The notes: generated by a model from the sequence alone, not told the origin. A DNA stretch of 64,000 bases from Methanobacterium sp. (GCA_016222945.1 JACRPY010000006.1:124001-188000), one strand, 5' to 3'; shown: positions 15,317-26,648, numbered from the stretch's first letter. Translations and numbers: made by a program.

Positions 15317-16339
15317 TTAAATAGTTTTCATTATCATTTCAAGAGCCTCGCCAGGCTCTAAAATCCCTGCCCTTGTCTCCCTTAAAACTCTTTGAATAGA
15401 AAACTTACGCATATGAGGATATTTCTTATGTACCTCAGTAAGTAAAGGGCAACCATAACCACCTTTTTTAAAAATACCGTATTTAGAAACTAAACTTTTA
15501 ATTTCACCCTTGCTAACAGAAAACATTGCAGGTAAGTTTATTTTAAAAATATTCTCATCCACTACAACTGACTGAGCTCCAGTTGATAAAAGATCTCCAT
15601 AAATCAAAAATGGAACATTATTCTTTTTGGTATAATCTAAAACAGCTTCTTTAATCACTTTAGAACATCTGCCACACGGATGAAACCTCCCATCAAGAGA
15701 GTCCTTAATAATGTCCTCCATATCTACATTTACATACGTATGATGGACATCAAGTTTATGAGACAGTGTTTCTACATTATTCTGGAAATATTTAGGAAGA
15801 ATTATGTTTCCAGGATTTACAGTAACTGCAACTGGGTTAAAACCCATAATTTTAGCAACTATAAGAGAAAAACTGCTATCAACACCACCAGACAATGCAA
15901 CAACTGCTTTATGGGTCTTTGATTCTTCAATATCATCAAAATTTTTTAAAATAGCTTCAAAATCATAAATATTTTCAATTCTCTGATTTAACAAGTTGCA
16001 AAGGTTCTCTAAAAGTTTTAGGTCATTTGAACTGACATTTTTTAACATTTCTTTTAAATGTTTGTGGGTCAATTTCATTTTATATTCTTTAAGTAAAATA
16101 TCAGTGTAGGCTTCTACATGAATCGAGTTTATATTCAGCTCTTCTTTAAGTTTTCCAACAACCCAACCACCCTTTCCGATAACCACGGATTTTTCAGGCC
16201 GGTCTGAAGTTATAATAAGCAAACTTCTATTATTTTCATTAAAAATAATCTTTTTAATATCAGGCGTCACTTTTTGGTGGCCAATTTCTTTTCTTATCCT
16301 ACAGATATGGTTTATTATGTCTTCTGTATCGAATTTCAA
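15317..16339 (-). CDS. PP-loop ATP pyrophosphatase with N-terminal KH-like domain
   Basis: This 340-residue protein starts with a KH-like RNA-binding segment (VIGKGGWVVGKLKEEL, GxxG loop at roughly residues 54-58). After a helical linker comes a PP-loop domain (ALSGGVDSS near residue 150) that activates a substrate by adenylation. HPCGRC and a later GYGCP supply cysteines like those in tRNA thiolation enzymes (ThiI, TtuA, NcsA). A tRNA sulfur-transfer role is the best guess, but I do not recognise a characterised ortholog. It starts with TTG two bases after the stop of the next PP-loop gene, so the two form an operon. Confidence 0.7.
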   Translation of the reverse strand: MKFDTEDIINHICRIRKEIGHQKVTPDIKKIIFNENNRSLLIITSDRPEKSVVIGKGGWVVGKLKEELNINSIHVEAYTDILLKEYKMKLTHKHLKEMLKNVSSNDLKLLENLCNLLNQRIENIYDFEAILKNFDDIEESKTHKAVVALSGGVDSSFSLIVAKIMGFNPVAVTVNPGNIILPKYFQNNVETLSHKLDVHHTYVNVDMEDIIKDSLDGRFHPCGRCSKVIKEAVLDYTKKNNVPFLIYGDLLSTGAQSVVVDENIFKINLPAMFSVSKGEIKSLVSKYGIFKKGGYGCPLLTEVHKKYPHMRKFSIQRVLRETRAGILEPGEALEMIMKTI

Positions 16340-16341
16340 TT

Positions 16342-17253
16342 TTATTCCTCTTTATTGGGTACTAATTTCAATGTATTTGTATGATAGGGGAATTCAGCAA
16401 TTTCACCAATGGGATAACCATTTTTCCCGAGTTCATCTTTAACTAAATTCATATATTCCTCTTTTTGGGGAATAGTGGCAATTGAAAGGGACGGTGCAAA
16501 GACAGATGCCTTAAAACCATGACTCCTTGCAATATCTGTAGCTATTTTATTTACACAATATGCATCATTTAGAAGTTTTCCAGTTACAATTGCATCAGGA
16601 TTAATGTATTGGACAGGACAACCCTCTCTAAGTTTATAATTAGCTTCACCAACCCGTTTCATGCTAATATCATAATATTTAGATACTTTATCCACATCTT
16701 CATAGCGAATTCTTATTAAAGGCCTTAAAAAAAGCACACCTTCGCCAGCAATTCTTCCAGGAACTGGCGCAAGCTCCATATTATCAAAGGATAATCCATA
16801 TTTGTTTAAATATTCCATTATTGGCCCGGATATTCTTTCAGTGGCAGTATCACCAGTTGCTATAACTTCTATGTTATTTTCTTTGGCGATTTTAAGGCAT
16901 TCTGCCTTCATAATATCCTTACAAATCCGGCAAACATTCTTTCCTTTAGAATTTATAACCCTTCGTTTAATTTCATCTCCAATATAATGGAATTTAAGAG
17001 GAATATTTAATGATTCTGCAATTTTGGATGCTTCTTCTTTATGCAATTTCCAGCTCCAATCATGATAAAAATGCACACAAAGTTCTACATTAAGATCCAA
17101 CTCTTTTAAGAGTGAAACTGCTGTAGCGCTGTCATTTCCTCCAGATAGCATCATAATGATTTTTTTATCCTTAACAAACTTTTTTATGTTATGCTTAAGT
17201 TCAGGGAAGTCCTTTAACTTTCTTTTATTCTGTGTAAACTCTGAAAAGATCAC
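16342..17253 (-). CDS. PP-loop superfamily ATP pyrophosphatase, second of a pair
   Basis: This 303-residue protein has a PP-loop (MMLSGGNDSATA, near residue 35). It also has a CRICKD motif and a later GCPVQ, so three cysteines could coordinate a cluster or carry sulfur. IATGDTATERISGP corresponds to the nucleotide-binding region of the superfamily. Unlike its partner it lacks a KH-like domain. The GTG start at 17253 is the first of the two-gene minus-strand operon. The exact substrate is unknown; paired PP-loop proteins suggest a two-subunit or two-step RNA modification. Confidence 0.68.
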   Translation of the reverse strand: MIFSEFTQNKRKLKDFPELKHNIKKFVKDKKIIMMLSGGNDSATAVSLLKELDLNVELCVHFYHDWSWKLHKEEASKIAESLNIPLKFHYIGDEIKRRVINSKGKNVCRICKDIMKAECLKIAKENNIEVIATGDTATERISGPIMEYLNKYGLSFDNMELAPVPGRIAGEGVLFLRPLIRIRYEDVDKVSKYYDISMKRVGEANYKLREGCPVQYINPDAIVTGKLLNDAYCVNKIATDIARSHGFKASVFAPSLSIATIPQKEEYMNLVKDELGKNGYPIGEIAEFPYHTNTLKLVPNKEE

Positions 17254-17433
17254 GGTATCATCTTGGTATGTTTTATAAAAAATATGAGATTTTATATTGA
17301 TTGTTAAATTATGATATTGTTTTTGTTGATTTATAAAATAAAGACTCTAAATATGATATCAAATATGATAAAAAATTGTTCATTACAAAATTTATTTAAC
17401 TTGGAAAACACCACTAAAATATAGGGATAGATT

Positions 17434-18078
17434 ATGCCAATTTTTAACAATTCAGGAAGAGAAAAAATGCAAAATTTAAGAAACATTTTCACAGGATCAG
17501 ATGACTCTGAAATTAATGAAAACTCAAATAATAAAGAAAATGTTACAATAGGCCTTAAATATAAAAAAGGCAGTAAATCTCCTGTAATTGGTAAAAAACC
17601 CCAAATTCGCTCAAATACAATTATTTATGACGATGTTGAAATTGGGGATAATTTTAAAACTGGACACAATGTCTTAATCAGGGAAAAAACTAAGATAGGT
17701 GACAATACACTTATTGGAACTAATACAGTAATTGAAGGAAACTGCACCATCGGAAGCAACGTAAGCATACAATCAAATGTTTATATCCCCACAAAAACAG
17801 TAATAGAAGATTACGTGTTTATAGGGCCATGTGCATGTTTTACTAATGATAGATATCCTGTAAGAATTGATTTCAAGCTTAAAGGGCCGATAATTAGAAG
17901 AGGAGCTTCTATTGGTGCAAACTCAACTTTCTTATCTGATATGGAAATAGGTGAAGGTGCAATGATTGCAGCAGGCGCCATTGTTACAGGGGACGTACCA
18001 TCATATTATCTGGCAATAGGTGCTCCAGCCAGAATTAAACCACTTCCAAAGCATCTTAAAACACTTAACAAAATATAA
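17434..18078 (+). CDS. hexapeptide-repeat acyltransferase (left-handed beta-helix), sugar N/O-acetyltransferase-like
   Basis: Residues from about 50 onward are isoleucine-led hexapeptide repeats (VEIGDN, TKIGDN, CTIGSN, ASIGAN) that build a left-handed beta-helix, as in WbpD/WxcM-type aminosugar acetyltransferases. The typical end GAPARIKP is present. Acyl donor and sugar are not determinable. The first ~45 residues are polar and Asn/Ser rich. An alternative ATG at 17467 would shorten the protein by 11 residues and has GGAAGAG upstream; the first ATG has AGGGA. No sugar-nucleotide genes are adjacent. Confidence 0.72.
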   Translation: MPIFNNSGREKMQNLRNIFTGSDDSEINENSNNKENVTIGLKYKKGSKSPVIGKKPQIRSNTIIYDDVEIGDNFKTGHNVLIREKTKIGDNTLIGTNTVIEGNCTIGSNVSIQSNVYIPTKTVIEDYVFIGPCACFTNDRYPVRIDFKLKGPIIRRGASIGANSTFLSDMEIGEGAMIAAGAIVTGDVPSYYLAIGAPARIKPLPKHLKTLNKI

Positions 18079-18499
18079 CTCCTTTTTATTCTTTAATTTT
18101 TTTAGATATGTTTTTGTTTTAAATATGCCATTTCATGGCGTTAAAACAGCCTTATTCTCATAATAATTAAAAATAAATCATTCTCTATGGGTTTAAGACT
18201 TAAATAAAGATAAAAATAAAGATAATCAATATATTATTACATTAAAAACGTTATTTGGACATTTTTTTTAAGATGAAAGGTTAAATTTGAAGTTGATTTC
18301 ATTTTTCAAATTGTACATGATTTTAAAATATGATAATCAATTTTAATTAGAACCACCAAGAGGAACTAAAAGTGACTCAAGGCACATATCTTATAATGGA
18401 TTTAGTTGAAGTCACAATCAAGATAAGCATTATAAATAAGCTATAAAATCGACAAATTTATATACTATGGGGTACTGATAATGAATTGAGGTGATATGT
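18079..18499. other. Intergenic region with second histone promoter
   Basis: Most of these 421 bases are AT-rich with no coding signal. TGCCA/TGGCG around 18126-18140 could form a short stem. The right end carries a TATA element, AAATTTATATACTA at 18455-18468, followed by a short leader and the GAGGTGAT ribosome binding site of the histone gene. The bases GTGACT upstream resemble a motif near the first histone promoter, but the match is too short to interpret. Confidence 0.5.
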
Positions 18500-18706
18500 A
18501 TGGCTGAATTACCAGTTGCTCCAGTTGGAAGAATCATAAAAAATGCTGGTGCACCAAGAATAAGTGACGACGCAAGAGACGAACTAACAAAAGTTCTCGA
18601 AGAAATGGGTGAAGGAATAGCTTCAGAAGCTGTTAAACTTGCAAGACACGCCGGTAGAAAAACCGTAAAAGCATCAGACATAGAATTAGCTGTTAAAAAT
18701 TTATAA
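18500..18706 (+). CDS. archaeal histone (HMf-like), second paralog
   Basis: This 68-residue histone-fold protein is nearly colinear with the one at 5138-5341. Differences include APRISDDARDELTKVLEEMGEG in place of AERVSDDAREALAKALEEKGEK, which makes helix 2 more acidic. The ATG at 18500 follows GAGGTGATAT; the GTG three codons upstream is part of the ribosome binding site. Different promoters suggest the paralogs may be expressed under different conditions. Confidence 0.96.
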   Translation: MAELPVAPVGRIIKNAGAPRISDDARDELTKVLEEMGEGIASEAVKLARHAGRKTVKASDIELAVKNL

Positions 18707-18870
18707 CAGCGCACTTTTTTCTTTTTTATTTTTAAATTCAAATATCTATAATCAAAATAGGCCTTTTTAATCGACTAAAAAATGATTTAAAGGATGTTAT
18801 TAACACATTTTTTAATTAAGCACTGTTATTTTAGACCTAAACTATATTAAAATTAAAATGTGTATTATTT

Positions 18871-19467
18871 TTAGCCAATAATGGCTAATTCTCCTGCAGT
18901 GGTGATTTTAAGTTCATCATGTGCAATGAAGCCCATTTCTCTTAATTCTCTTATATGGTTGTAGGTCATGCCTCTGCTTATACCTACTTTTATTGAAAGA
19001 TTTTTTACAGAACTTTCACCTTTTTCAAGCTCTTCTAAGATTATTCTTTTAGTTTTCGAAATTCCAAAGTTCAATATGGGAAGATCAATTATTTCACTGT
19101 CTTCTTCTGTTACATAAACAATTCTTTCAACATCACTGTGCCGGGCATAGCAGCCAAAGAGAGCTCCAAGAGCCTGAGGCTTCCTGCCACCGCTAACATT
19201 CACTATAACCTTTCTGCCATGGGCACATTCTTCATCAATGATATCTGCAGTGTCATTAGCAATCATCACAACATTATAAAGGCTTGTGAATTTGCTTTCT
19301 ATTGTTATAACTTTTCCAATGGTTTCTTTAAGTATTCTTTCAGCTTCAACCACCTTTTCATTCGCATCTTCTTCCCGTAAAAGAATAATCTTTTTAGGGG
19401 CAAATTGAGTGATGCAGAACATTACAGGTTCTAATTTATAAATTGTAGAGATTAATGTATAATCCAT
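18871..19467 (-). CDS. csa3: CARF-domain HTH regulator Csa3
   Basis: Csa3 proteins regulate CRISPR-Cas genes in archaea. This 198-residue protein has a CARF Rossmann-like sensor domain at residues ~1-130, including the conserved VNVSGGRKPQALGAL turn. A winged helix-turn-helix follows at ~135-195 (KTKRIILEELEKGESS, then KVGISRGMTYNHIRELREMGF). CARF domains bind cyclic oligonucleotides. The gene is on the opposite strand to cas6 and the other Cas genes and separated from them by a small zinc-ribbon gene. Confidence 0.85.
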   Translation of the reverse strand: MDYTLISTIYKLEPVMFCITQFAPKKIILLREEDANEKVVEAERILKETIGKVITIESKFTSLYNVVMIANDTADIIDEECAHGRKVIVNVSGGRKPQALGALFGCYARHSDVERIVYVTEEDSEIIDLPILNFGISKTKRIILEELEKGESSVKNLSIKVGISRGMTYNHIRELREMGFIAHDELKITTAGELAIIG

Positions 19468-19756
19468 TATTCACACCAGTTTCAATAGAATAAATCAAAC
19501 TATTTGTTGATTAAATGTATTTTTGTATCCTATTTATATTTCTTTTTAATTAATCACCTACTCTTTACTGGTTTTGGATTTAAATAGGCTTAGATAACAT
19601 TGAATTGTGAATATAAAAACTATCTTATATATATTTAATATATTCTTACATGTATATTTGTACATTAATACATATAAAACATATACATTTAAATATAAGT
19701 ACAATACAGTTATAGTACAAGGGAATATAAAAAAAATGATTGGATGTGAACATAAA

Positions 19757-20059
19757 ATGTTTTGTAAAGAATGCGGGTCTGAAATAAATGATAAAGCAGT
19801 TATATGTCCTTCATGTGGTGTGCCTGTTGGGAATATAGATGTGCTAAAAAAACCAGGTATAAGCCGTGGCTGGGCTGCGGTGGCAAGTCTTTTAATTGTC
19901 GGTTTGGGTCAAATACTTCAAGGACGTGTGGGACGTGGCGTGGCATGGCTAATTGGAAGTATAATAATAAGCATAGCAACAATGGGTATTGCTGCCCCTA
20001 TCATGTGGATTGCAAGTGCTATTGATGCATATAAGTATGAAGCATATGATATCACTTGA
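19757..20059 (+). CDS. zinc-ribbon membrane protein
   Basis: This 100-residue protein begins with a zinc ribbon (MFCKECGSEINDKAVICPSCG, two CxxC pairs). Two hydrophobic segments follow (residues ~37-57 and ~60-90, separated by a short GRVGRG basic turn), so it is probably anchored in the membrane with the ribbon in the cytoplasm. I choose ATG 19757 because the ribbon starts there; upstream codons are AT-rich and not protein-like. It sits between csa3 and cas6. There is no evidence that it belongs to the CRISPR system. Confidence 0.7.
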   Translation: MFCKECGSEINDKAVICPSCGVPVGNIDVLKKPGISRGWAAVASLLIVGLGQILQGRVGRGVAWLIGSIIISIATMGIAAPIMWIASAIDAYKYEAYDIT

Positions 20060-20153
20060 AATTAAGGTTAGTTTCCATTTTTTATAGAAAAGTAAAAATA
20101 TATAAGGACATGTATGGATTTAGGGGCGAATGGCAGTTATAATGGATTAGCTG

Positions 20154-20199
20154 TATTATCATATGGCGATAAAATAACAAAATATATATTATCATATAG
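20154..20199 (+). promoter_or_regulatory. Repeated TATTATCATAT motif in the cas6 promoter region
   Basis: TATTATCATATGG at 20154-20166 and TATTATCATATAG at 20187-20199 are 33 bases apart, about three helical turns. The second copy overlaps the TATA-like AAAATATATATTATC just ahead of cas6 (start 20229). This looks like an operator pair for the interference operon. The adjacent csa3 product is a candidate regulator, which is inference only. Confidence 0.45.
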
Positions 20200-20228
20200 T
20201 TAAGTAATAAACAGAGGCATAAAGAAAA

Positions 20229-20951
20229 ATGAGATTAAAAATCAGCTTATCATCATCGAAGAGTAATTATTTGATCCCTTTTAATTATAATCATATTTTA
20301 TCTGCTATTATTTATCGTAAGATTGCAGACCTTGATTTAGCAGCTAAACTTCATTTTTCTAATGATTTTAAGTTTTTTACTTTTTCACAGATTTATGTTC
20401 CACAATTCAAGCTCACTAAAAGAGGTGTTCTTTCAAGGGATGGCAAATTAGAGTTTTATATTAGTTCTCCAAACGATGATTTAATAAAAAGTCTGGTTGA
20501 AGGCCATCTTGAAAATTCTGAAGTTGATTTTAAAGGCGATAAATTGCTGGTGGAAGAGATTGAGCTATTAAAAAGCCCCATATTTAGTGAATGCATGAAA
20601 ATGAAAACCATGTCGCCAGTTATAGCTAGAATAAAGCGTGAAATTGATGGAAAACTCAAGATATGGGATTTAGGGCCTGGAGACGAGCGATTCTATGAAA
20701 GCGTTCAGAAAAATTTGATTAATAAGTATGTTAAGTTTTATGGCGATTTTGACGGTGATAATTGGGTTAGGATAAGGCCAGATATGAAGACAGCTCGAAG
20801 GCGCAGGATTGATATTAAAGGGAATTTTCATAGAGGTTTTATGATGAATTTTGAGATTGAAGCAGATTTGAGGCTTTTGGAGTTTGCTTATGATTGTGGG
20901 CTTGGTGAGAAGAATAGTATGGGTTTTGGAATGGTTGAACGTGCATTATAA
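20229..20951 (+). CDS. cas6: CRISPR-associated endoribonuclease Cas6
   Basis: Cas6 cleaves the CRISPR transcript within each repeat to make guide RNAs. The 240-residue protein has two ferredoxin-like halves, and the glycine-rich loop GLGEKNSMGFGMV near the C-terminus is the defining motif. The N-terminal YNHILSAIIYRKIADLD is also typical. Histidines near the N-terminus (HIL at ~25) are candidates for the active site. The product should act on the array at 30483-33271. It is the first gene of the cas operon, with AGAGGC near the ATG. Confidence 0.92.
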   Translation: MRLKISLSSSKSNYLIPFNYNHILSAIIYRKIADLDLAAKLHFSNDFKFFTFSQIYVPQFKLTKRGVLSRDGKLEFYISSPNDDLIKSLVEGHLENSEVDFKGDKLLVEEIELLKSPIFSECMKMKTMSPVIARIKREIDGKLKIWDLGPGDERFYESVQKNLINKYVKFYGDFDGDNWVRIRPDMKTARRRRIDIKGNFHRGFMMNFEIEADLRLLEFAYDCGLGEKNSMGFGMVERAL

Positions 20952-21012
20952 CAAAATTCTGGAAATGGAATGTATTTTTAAAAAAGGCTGAAATTAAGTA
21001 TCAGGTGAAAAG

Positions 21013-22491
21013 ATGAAAATTGAAATACCCATGTTTCATGATGTATGGATGGATAATGGTGTTGAACATCTTTATAGAATTTTAAAGGAATCAGATGGTG
21101 TAAAAACTAATTTATTAAGCAATAAATTTGAATTTGAGATTATAGATAAGGAAAATTTTCTAAAAAGTTTTGTTAAAAAAATAGAAGAGAAAAGGGATTC
21201 TGTAATATTCATTGAAGAAAAAAATGAAACGACTAATGAAAAAAGAAATCTAAAAAAGGACTTTGTGCTCATACAATATGGAAAAAAGGTAGATGGAAGA
21301 AATGTACTAAAAGAAAAAATTTATTTAAATCCTGAAGAAAGAATAAATGAAATTTTTGATATTATAAATGAAAATGGGAATAATAAATGCATAATATGTG
21401 GTAAAAACTACAAAAAAAGAGTAGATAATTTAAAACAAGCAGTATATCCGCTAGTAACTAAAATTAAAAGTTTGAATGGAATAAGATCAACAAGAGAACA
21501 ATATGTGGAATTATGTCCTTTATGTTATTTAATTGGGACATTGGAATGGTGTGATGAAGGCATTATTTATAGAGTATTTCCTAAATCTCACTCTTTTGTT
21601 CTTTTACCAAAAGTATATGATTTTAAGACTCTTTATGAGTCAAAATCAAAATGGATAAACACAGTTCTGAGTGGCGAGAGATTCTCAAATATTAAAGTTT
21701 CAAAAAATAATTATGAAGAAGTTGAATGGACTTCTAGCGAATATAGTACTCTCCTCTGTTTTTTTGAAAAATTTTTGAATTGGGTTTGTTTAGAAGATGA
21801 AGGTTTAATGAGCTTCGAAAGTGCTAAGAGTGAAGTTTGCGAAGATTGGGTATATATGAGTATACCGTGGGGAATGGTTAAAAATATAAAATTTGAAGAC
21901 TTAGATATTGAAAATGAGGTTATGGGTATTATTTATGAGCTAATAAAAGATGAAAAATATGTTTATGGAGATTTTATTAAAAAAATTTTGTATTTTAGAA
22001 AAACACCTAATGGTACAACAATTGATAATGATCTTACAAATCAAACTAGAGAAAATCTTTCAAAATATTTTTTAATGGATGACTTTAATAAATTTTCTAA
22101 TACGTTTATTCCAAGAAAAAAAGGAAGAATATCCATCAATAAAGAATCAAGGGGTGTATTGGAGAATTTGGTTTATTTATGGAGGTTGCAAAAAATGGGC
22201 TTTGAAAAGGAGGATTTAGAAACTATAAAAAGTGTAGGAAATATCGTAGCAGAGGTTTCAACAAAGAGCATAGGTCTTTTATATAGATTAGACAAGGCAC
22301 GATCAATTGAAGAATTTTGGAATTCTTTAAGGGAAATATCCCGAAAAATGATTTCATTAGAAAAACCAGTTAAAGCAAAAAGCATAAATGGACTAATAGA
22401 AATGATGAACGAAAAAAGGGAAAATTGGGAAGAAATTAAGAATTTGTTAGTTATTTACAGTTGTATGTATTATTATATAAAAACTTTATAA
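21013..22491 (+). CDS. cas8b: type I-B Cascade large subunit Cas8b (Cst1-like)
   Basis: Cas8b recognises the PAM and nucleates the Cascade complex. The 492-residue protein is recognised mainly by context (between cas6 and a Cst2-type cas7) and by a split zinc-binding pair, CIICG at 126-130 and CPLC at 168-171, found in the Cst1/Cas8b1 family. The C-terminal ~98 residues are helical and appear to be translated separately as Cas11b (22195-22491). The ATG follows CAGGTGAAAAG. The stop is 13 bases before cas7. Confidence 0.82.
   Translation: MKIEIPMFHDVWMDNGVEHLYRILKESDGVKTNLLSNKFEFEIIDKENFLKSFVKKIEEKRDSVIFIEEKNETTNEKRNLKKDFVLIQYGKKVDGRNVLKEKIYLNPEERINEIFDIINENGNNKCIICGKNYKKRVDNLKQAVYPLVTKIKSLNGIRSTREQYVELCPLCYLIGTLEWCDEGIIYRVFPKSHSFVLLPKVYDFKTLYESKSKWINTVLSGERFSNIKVSKNNYEEVEWTSSEYSTLLCFFEKFLNWVCLEDEGLMSFESAKSEVCEDWVYMSIPWGMVKNIKFEDLDIENEVMGIIYELIKDEKYVYGDFIKKILYFRKTPNGTTIDNDLTNQTRENLSKYFLMDDFNKFSNTFIPRKKGRISINKESRGVLENLVYLWRLQKMGFEKEDLETIKSVGNIVAEVSTKSIGLLYRLDKARSIEEFWNSLREISRKMISLEKPVKAKSINGLIEMMNEKRENWEEIKNLLVIYSCMYYYIKTL
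22195..22491 (+). CDS. cas11b: predicted Cascade small subunit Cas11b from an internal start in cas8b
   Basis: An ATG in the cas8b frame at 22195 has a perfect GGAGGT site at 22181-22186, eight bases upstream, better placed than those of most genes here. The product would be 98 residues, mostly helical (starting MGFEKEDLETIKSVGN), matching the size and character of the Cas11 small subunits that are made by internal translation of cas8b, cas8c or cas10d in type I-B, I-C and I-D systems. No separate cas11 gene exists in this locus, which fits. Expression is inferred. Confidence 0.72.
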   Translation: MGFEKEDLETIKSVGNIVAEVSTKSIGLLYRLDKARSIEEFWNSLREISRKMISLEKPVKAKSINGLIEMMNEKRENWEEIKNLLVIYSCMYYYIKTL

Positions 22492-22504
22492 TGGGGCAGA
22501 TAAT

Positions 22505-23458
22505 ATGAAAAGTCTAAAAGGAATAAGTGTAGTTTGGCTAACTAAAACAGATTTAACAAATTTAAATGCAGGAGAAGGAGAAGAGAGTTTTATAGATGTA
22601 AAAAAATACAAAATTGGTAGAGAAGAATATCCATATGTAAGTGGACAAGCCATGCGGTTCTATATTAAAGAAGCTATTAGAAGAAATTTGGAAAATGACT
22701 CAATGTGTATTCCTAATTCTGAAGGGATCCCTGTATGTCTTCAGGAGATTAACAAGTTAGAAGAATACGATGATAAGTGGAAATCTGCCTTAAAAGGATG
22801 CTTGAGTTGTGATTTATTTGGATTTATGAAACCTATCGGATCACAAGGTTCAATAACTAGAGTATCGCCCGTTAAAGTTGCTCCAGCTATAGGTTTGCTT
22901 CCTTTTGATGAAAACTCAACAATTGATTTTTTAACAAGAAAAGAGGGCATAAATGTTTCTAAAAAGCAAGGAGGTAAAATTGTAAATGTTGAAATTGGAA
23001 CTAACATTTACAAGAGCGGAATTTCAGTAGATTTTCAAAGAGTTGGTGGCGAAGAAGACTGGAGCGAAGGCATCGTGAAAATGGATTATGCATTGAATGA
23101 GGAGGAAAGAAAAGAGAGAATTAAAAAAGTTATAGAATCATTGAGATATCTAACTGATTATTCAAAACAAGCTAGGCTACTTACAGATTTCACTCCAGAT
23201 ATCATTTGTATAGCTTTCCAAAATAAATATTCTCATAGACTTCAGAAATTATTTGAATTGAATAAGAATGAAGAATTGAATATTAGCAGATTAAACGAAA
23301 TACTATCTGATGTTAAAGAATATAGCGATAATATAATATTTGGAATGATTTCAGGAGTAATTAATAACGAAGAATCTGTCAAAAAAGTTTTTGAAGATCA
23401 TAATATTCCTGTAAAAACTCCAAATGAAGCTATTAATGATGCATTATCACAATTTTAA
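22505..23458 (+). CDS. cas7: type I-B Cascade backbone subunit Cas7 (Cst2/DevR family)
   Basis: Cas7 coats the spacer part of the guide RNA in several copies. The 317-residue protein starts with SLKGISVVWLTKTDLTNLNAGEGEE, typical of Cst2, and includes YVSGQAMRFYIKEAIR and GCLSCDLFGFM, conserved segments of the DevR-type RAMP fold. It is 13 bases after cas8b and directly adjoins cas5, so it is in the same operon. Confidence 0.9.
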   Translation: MKSLKGISVVWLTKTDLTNLNAGEGEESFIDVKKYKIGREEYPYVSGQAMRFYIKEAIRRNLENDSMCIPNSEGIPVCLQEINKLEEYDDKWKSALKGCLSCDLFGFMKPIGSQGSITRVSPVKVAPAIGLLPFDENSTIDFLTRKEGINVSKKQGGKIVNVEIGTNIYKSGISVDFQRVGGEEDWSEGIVKMDYALNEEERKERIKKVIESLRYLTDYSKQARLLTDFTPDIICIAFQNKYSHRLQKLFELNKNEELNISRLNEILSDVKEYSDNIIFGMISGVINNEESVKKVFEDHNIPVKTPNEAINDALSQF

Positions 23459-23470
23459 ATGGTGAAAGCT

Positions 23471-24136
23471 TTGAAATGCTTAAGTTTTGAAATAGAAGGC
23501 ATTTATTTTAATTGTTTCAGAAAACCAACTAGTACTTCTACTATTGTTAGTTATTCGATTCCGCCGTTTACGACTATACGAGGAGTATTATCAAATTGTT
23601 TAGGTCTAGGGCAATTCCCTAGGCATGAGGAGTATTTGTTACTTCAAGATGAAATAAAAATAGGTATTCAAAAAATAGCAATAAAAGGAATTTCAAAAGA
23701 ACTATCTAAAATCCTAAAATTGAAGAAAACTGGCTCGGGATTTAGAAGAGTTTTTCCTTCTTCTCCTATGTTTAGAGAATTTTTAGTAAATCCGGAATAT
23801 AAGGTTTATGTACTTGGTAACAATGAAAAAATCGAAGATATTTCTAAAAAACTTAAAAATCCGGAGAGGCCACTTTATTTAGGTCAATCTGATGATATGG
23901 TTGATATTACAAATATAAAAACAATAAAAACAGAAAAAACAGAGTCTAAGAAAATCCATAGTGTAGTTGAGGGTATTTATGAAAACTGTGAGATTGTAAA
24001 AATCCCCTATAAATTTGGAAATGATGGAAAATCATTACAAGAATTAACAATATCACTTCCTATGGGATATCCATTAATAATTGATGAAAAAGTTGAGTGT
24101 TACAAATGTGACGACGAATATATCACAGCATATTAG
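23471..24136 (+). CDS. cas5: type I-B Cascade subunit Cas5
   Basis: Cas5 caps the 5' handle of the guide RNA. The family start (LKCLSFEIEGIYFNCFRKP) and the loop SYSIPPFTTIRGVLSNCLGLG are typical RAMP-fold signatures of Cas5t/Cas5b. I prefer the TTG at 23471, since GGTGA lies five bases before it; an ATG at 23459 immediately after the cas7 stop lacks a ribosome binding site and would add four residues. It ends at 24136; cas3 begins at 24195. Confidence 0.85.
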   Translation: MKCLSFEIEGIYFNCFRKPTSTSTIVSYSIPPFTTIRGVLSNCLGLGQFPRHEEYLLLQDEIKIGIQKIAIKGISKELSKILKLKKTGSGFRRVFPSSPMFREFLVNPEYKVYVLGNNEKIEDISKKLKNPERPLYLGQSDDMVDITNIKTIKTEKTESKKIHSVVEGIYENCEIVKIPYKFGNDGKSLQELTISLPMGYPLIIDEKVECYKCDDEYITAY

Positions 24137-24194
24137 GAAAATAAGACTAATTAATTCTTCAATGTTCTATAACTATTTTTCAAGGGCTGAAATA

Positions 24195-26648
<2,454 letters not shown>

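Noticed and set aside
18126..18140. Short stem TGCCA/TGGCG after the acetyltransferase gene as a terminator
   Set aside because: The stem is only 4-5 base pairs and is not followed by a convincing T-run; chance is likely.
19640..19735. TGTAC/GTACA-rich stretch ahead of the zinc-ribbon gene as an operator array
   Set aside because: The units are too irregular in spacing and sequence in this AT-rich DNA to call a repeat.
24081..24194. Longer Cas3 start overlapping cas5
   Set aside because: Would overlap the end of cas5 by 56 bases with low-quality protein; ATG 24195 fits the family start.
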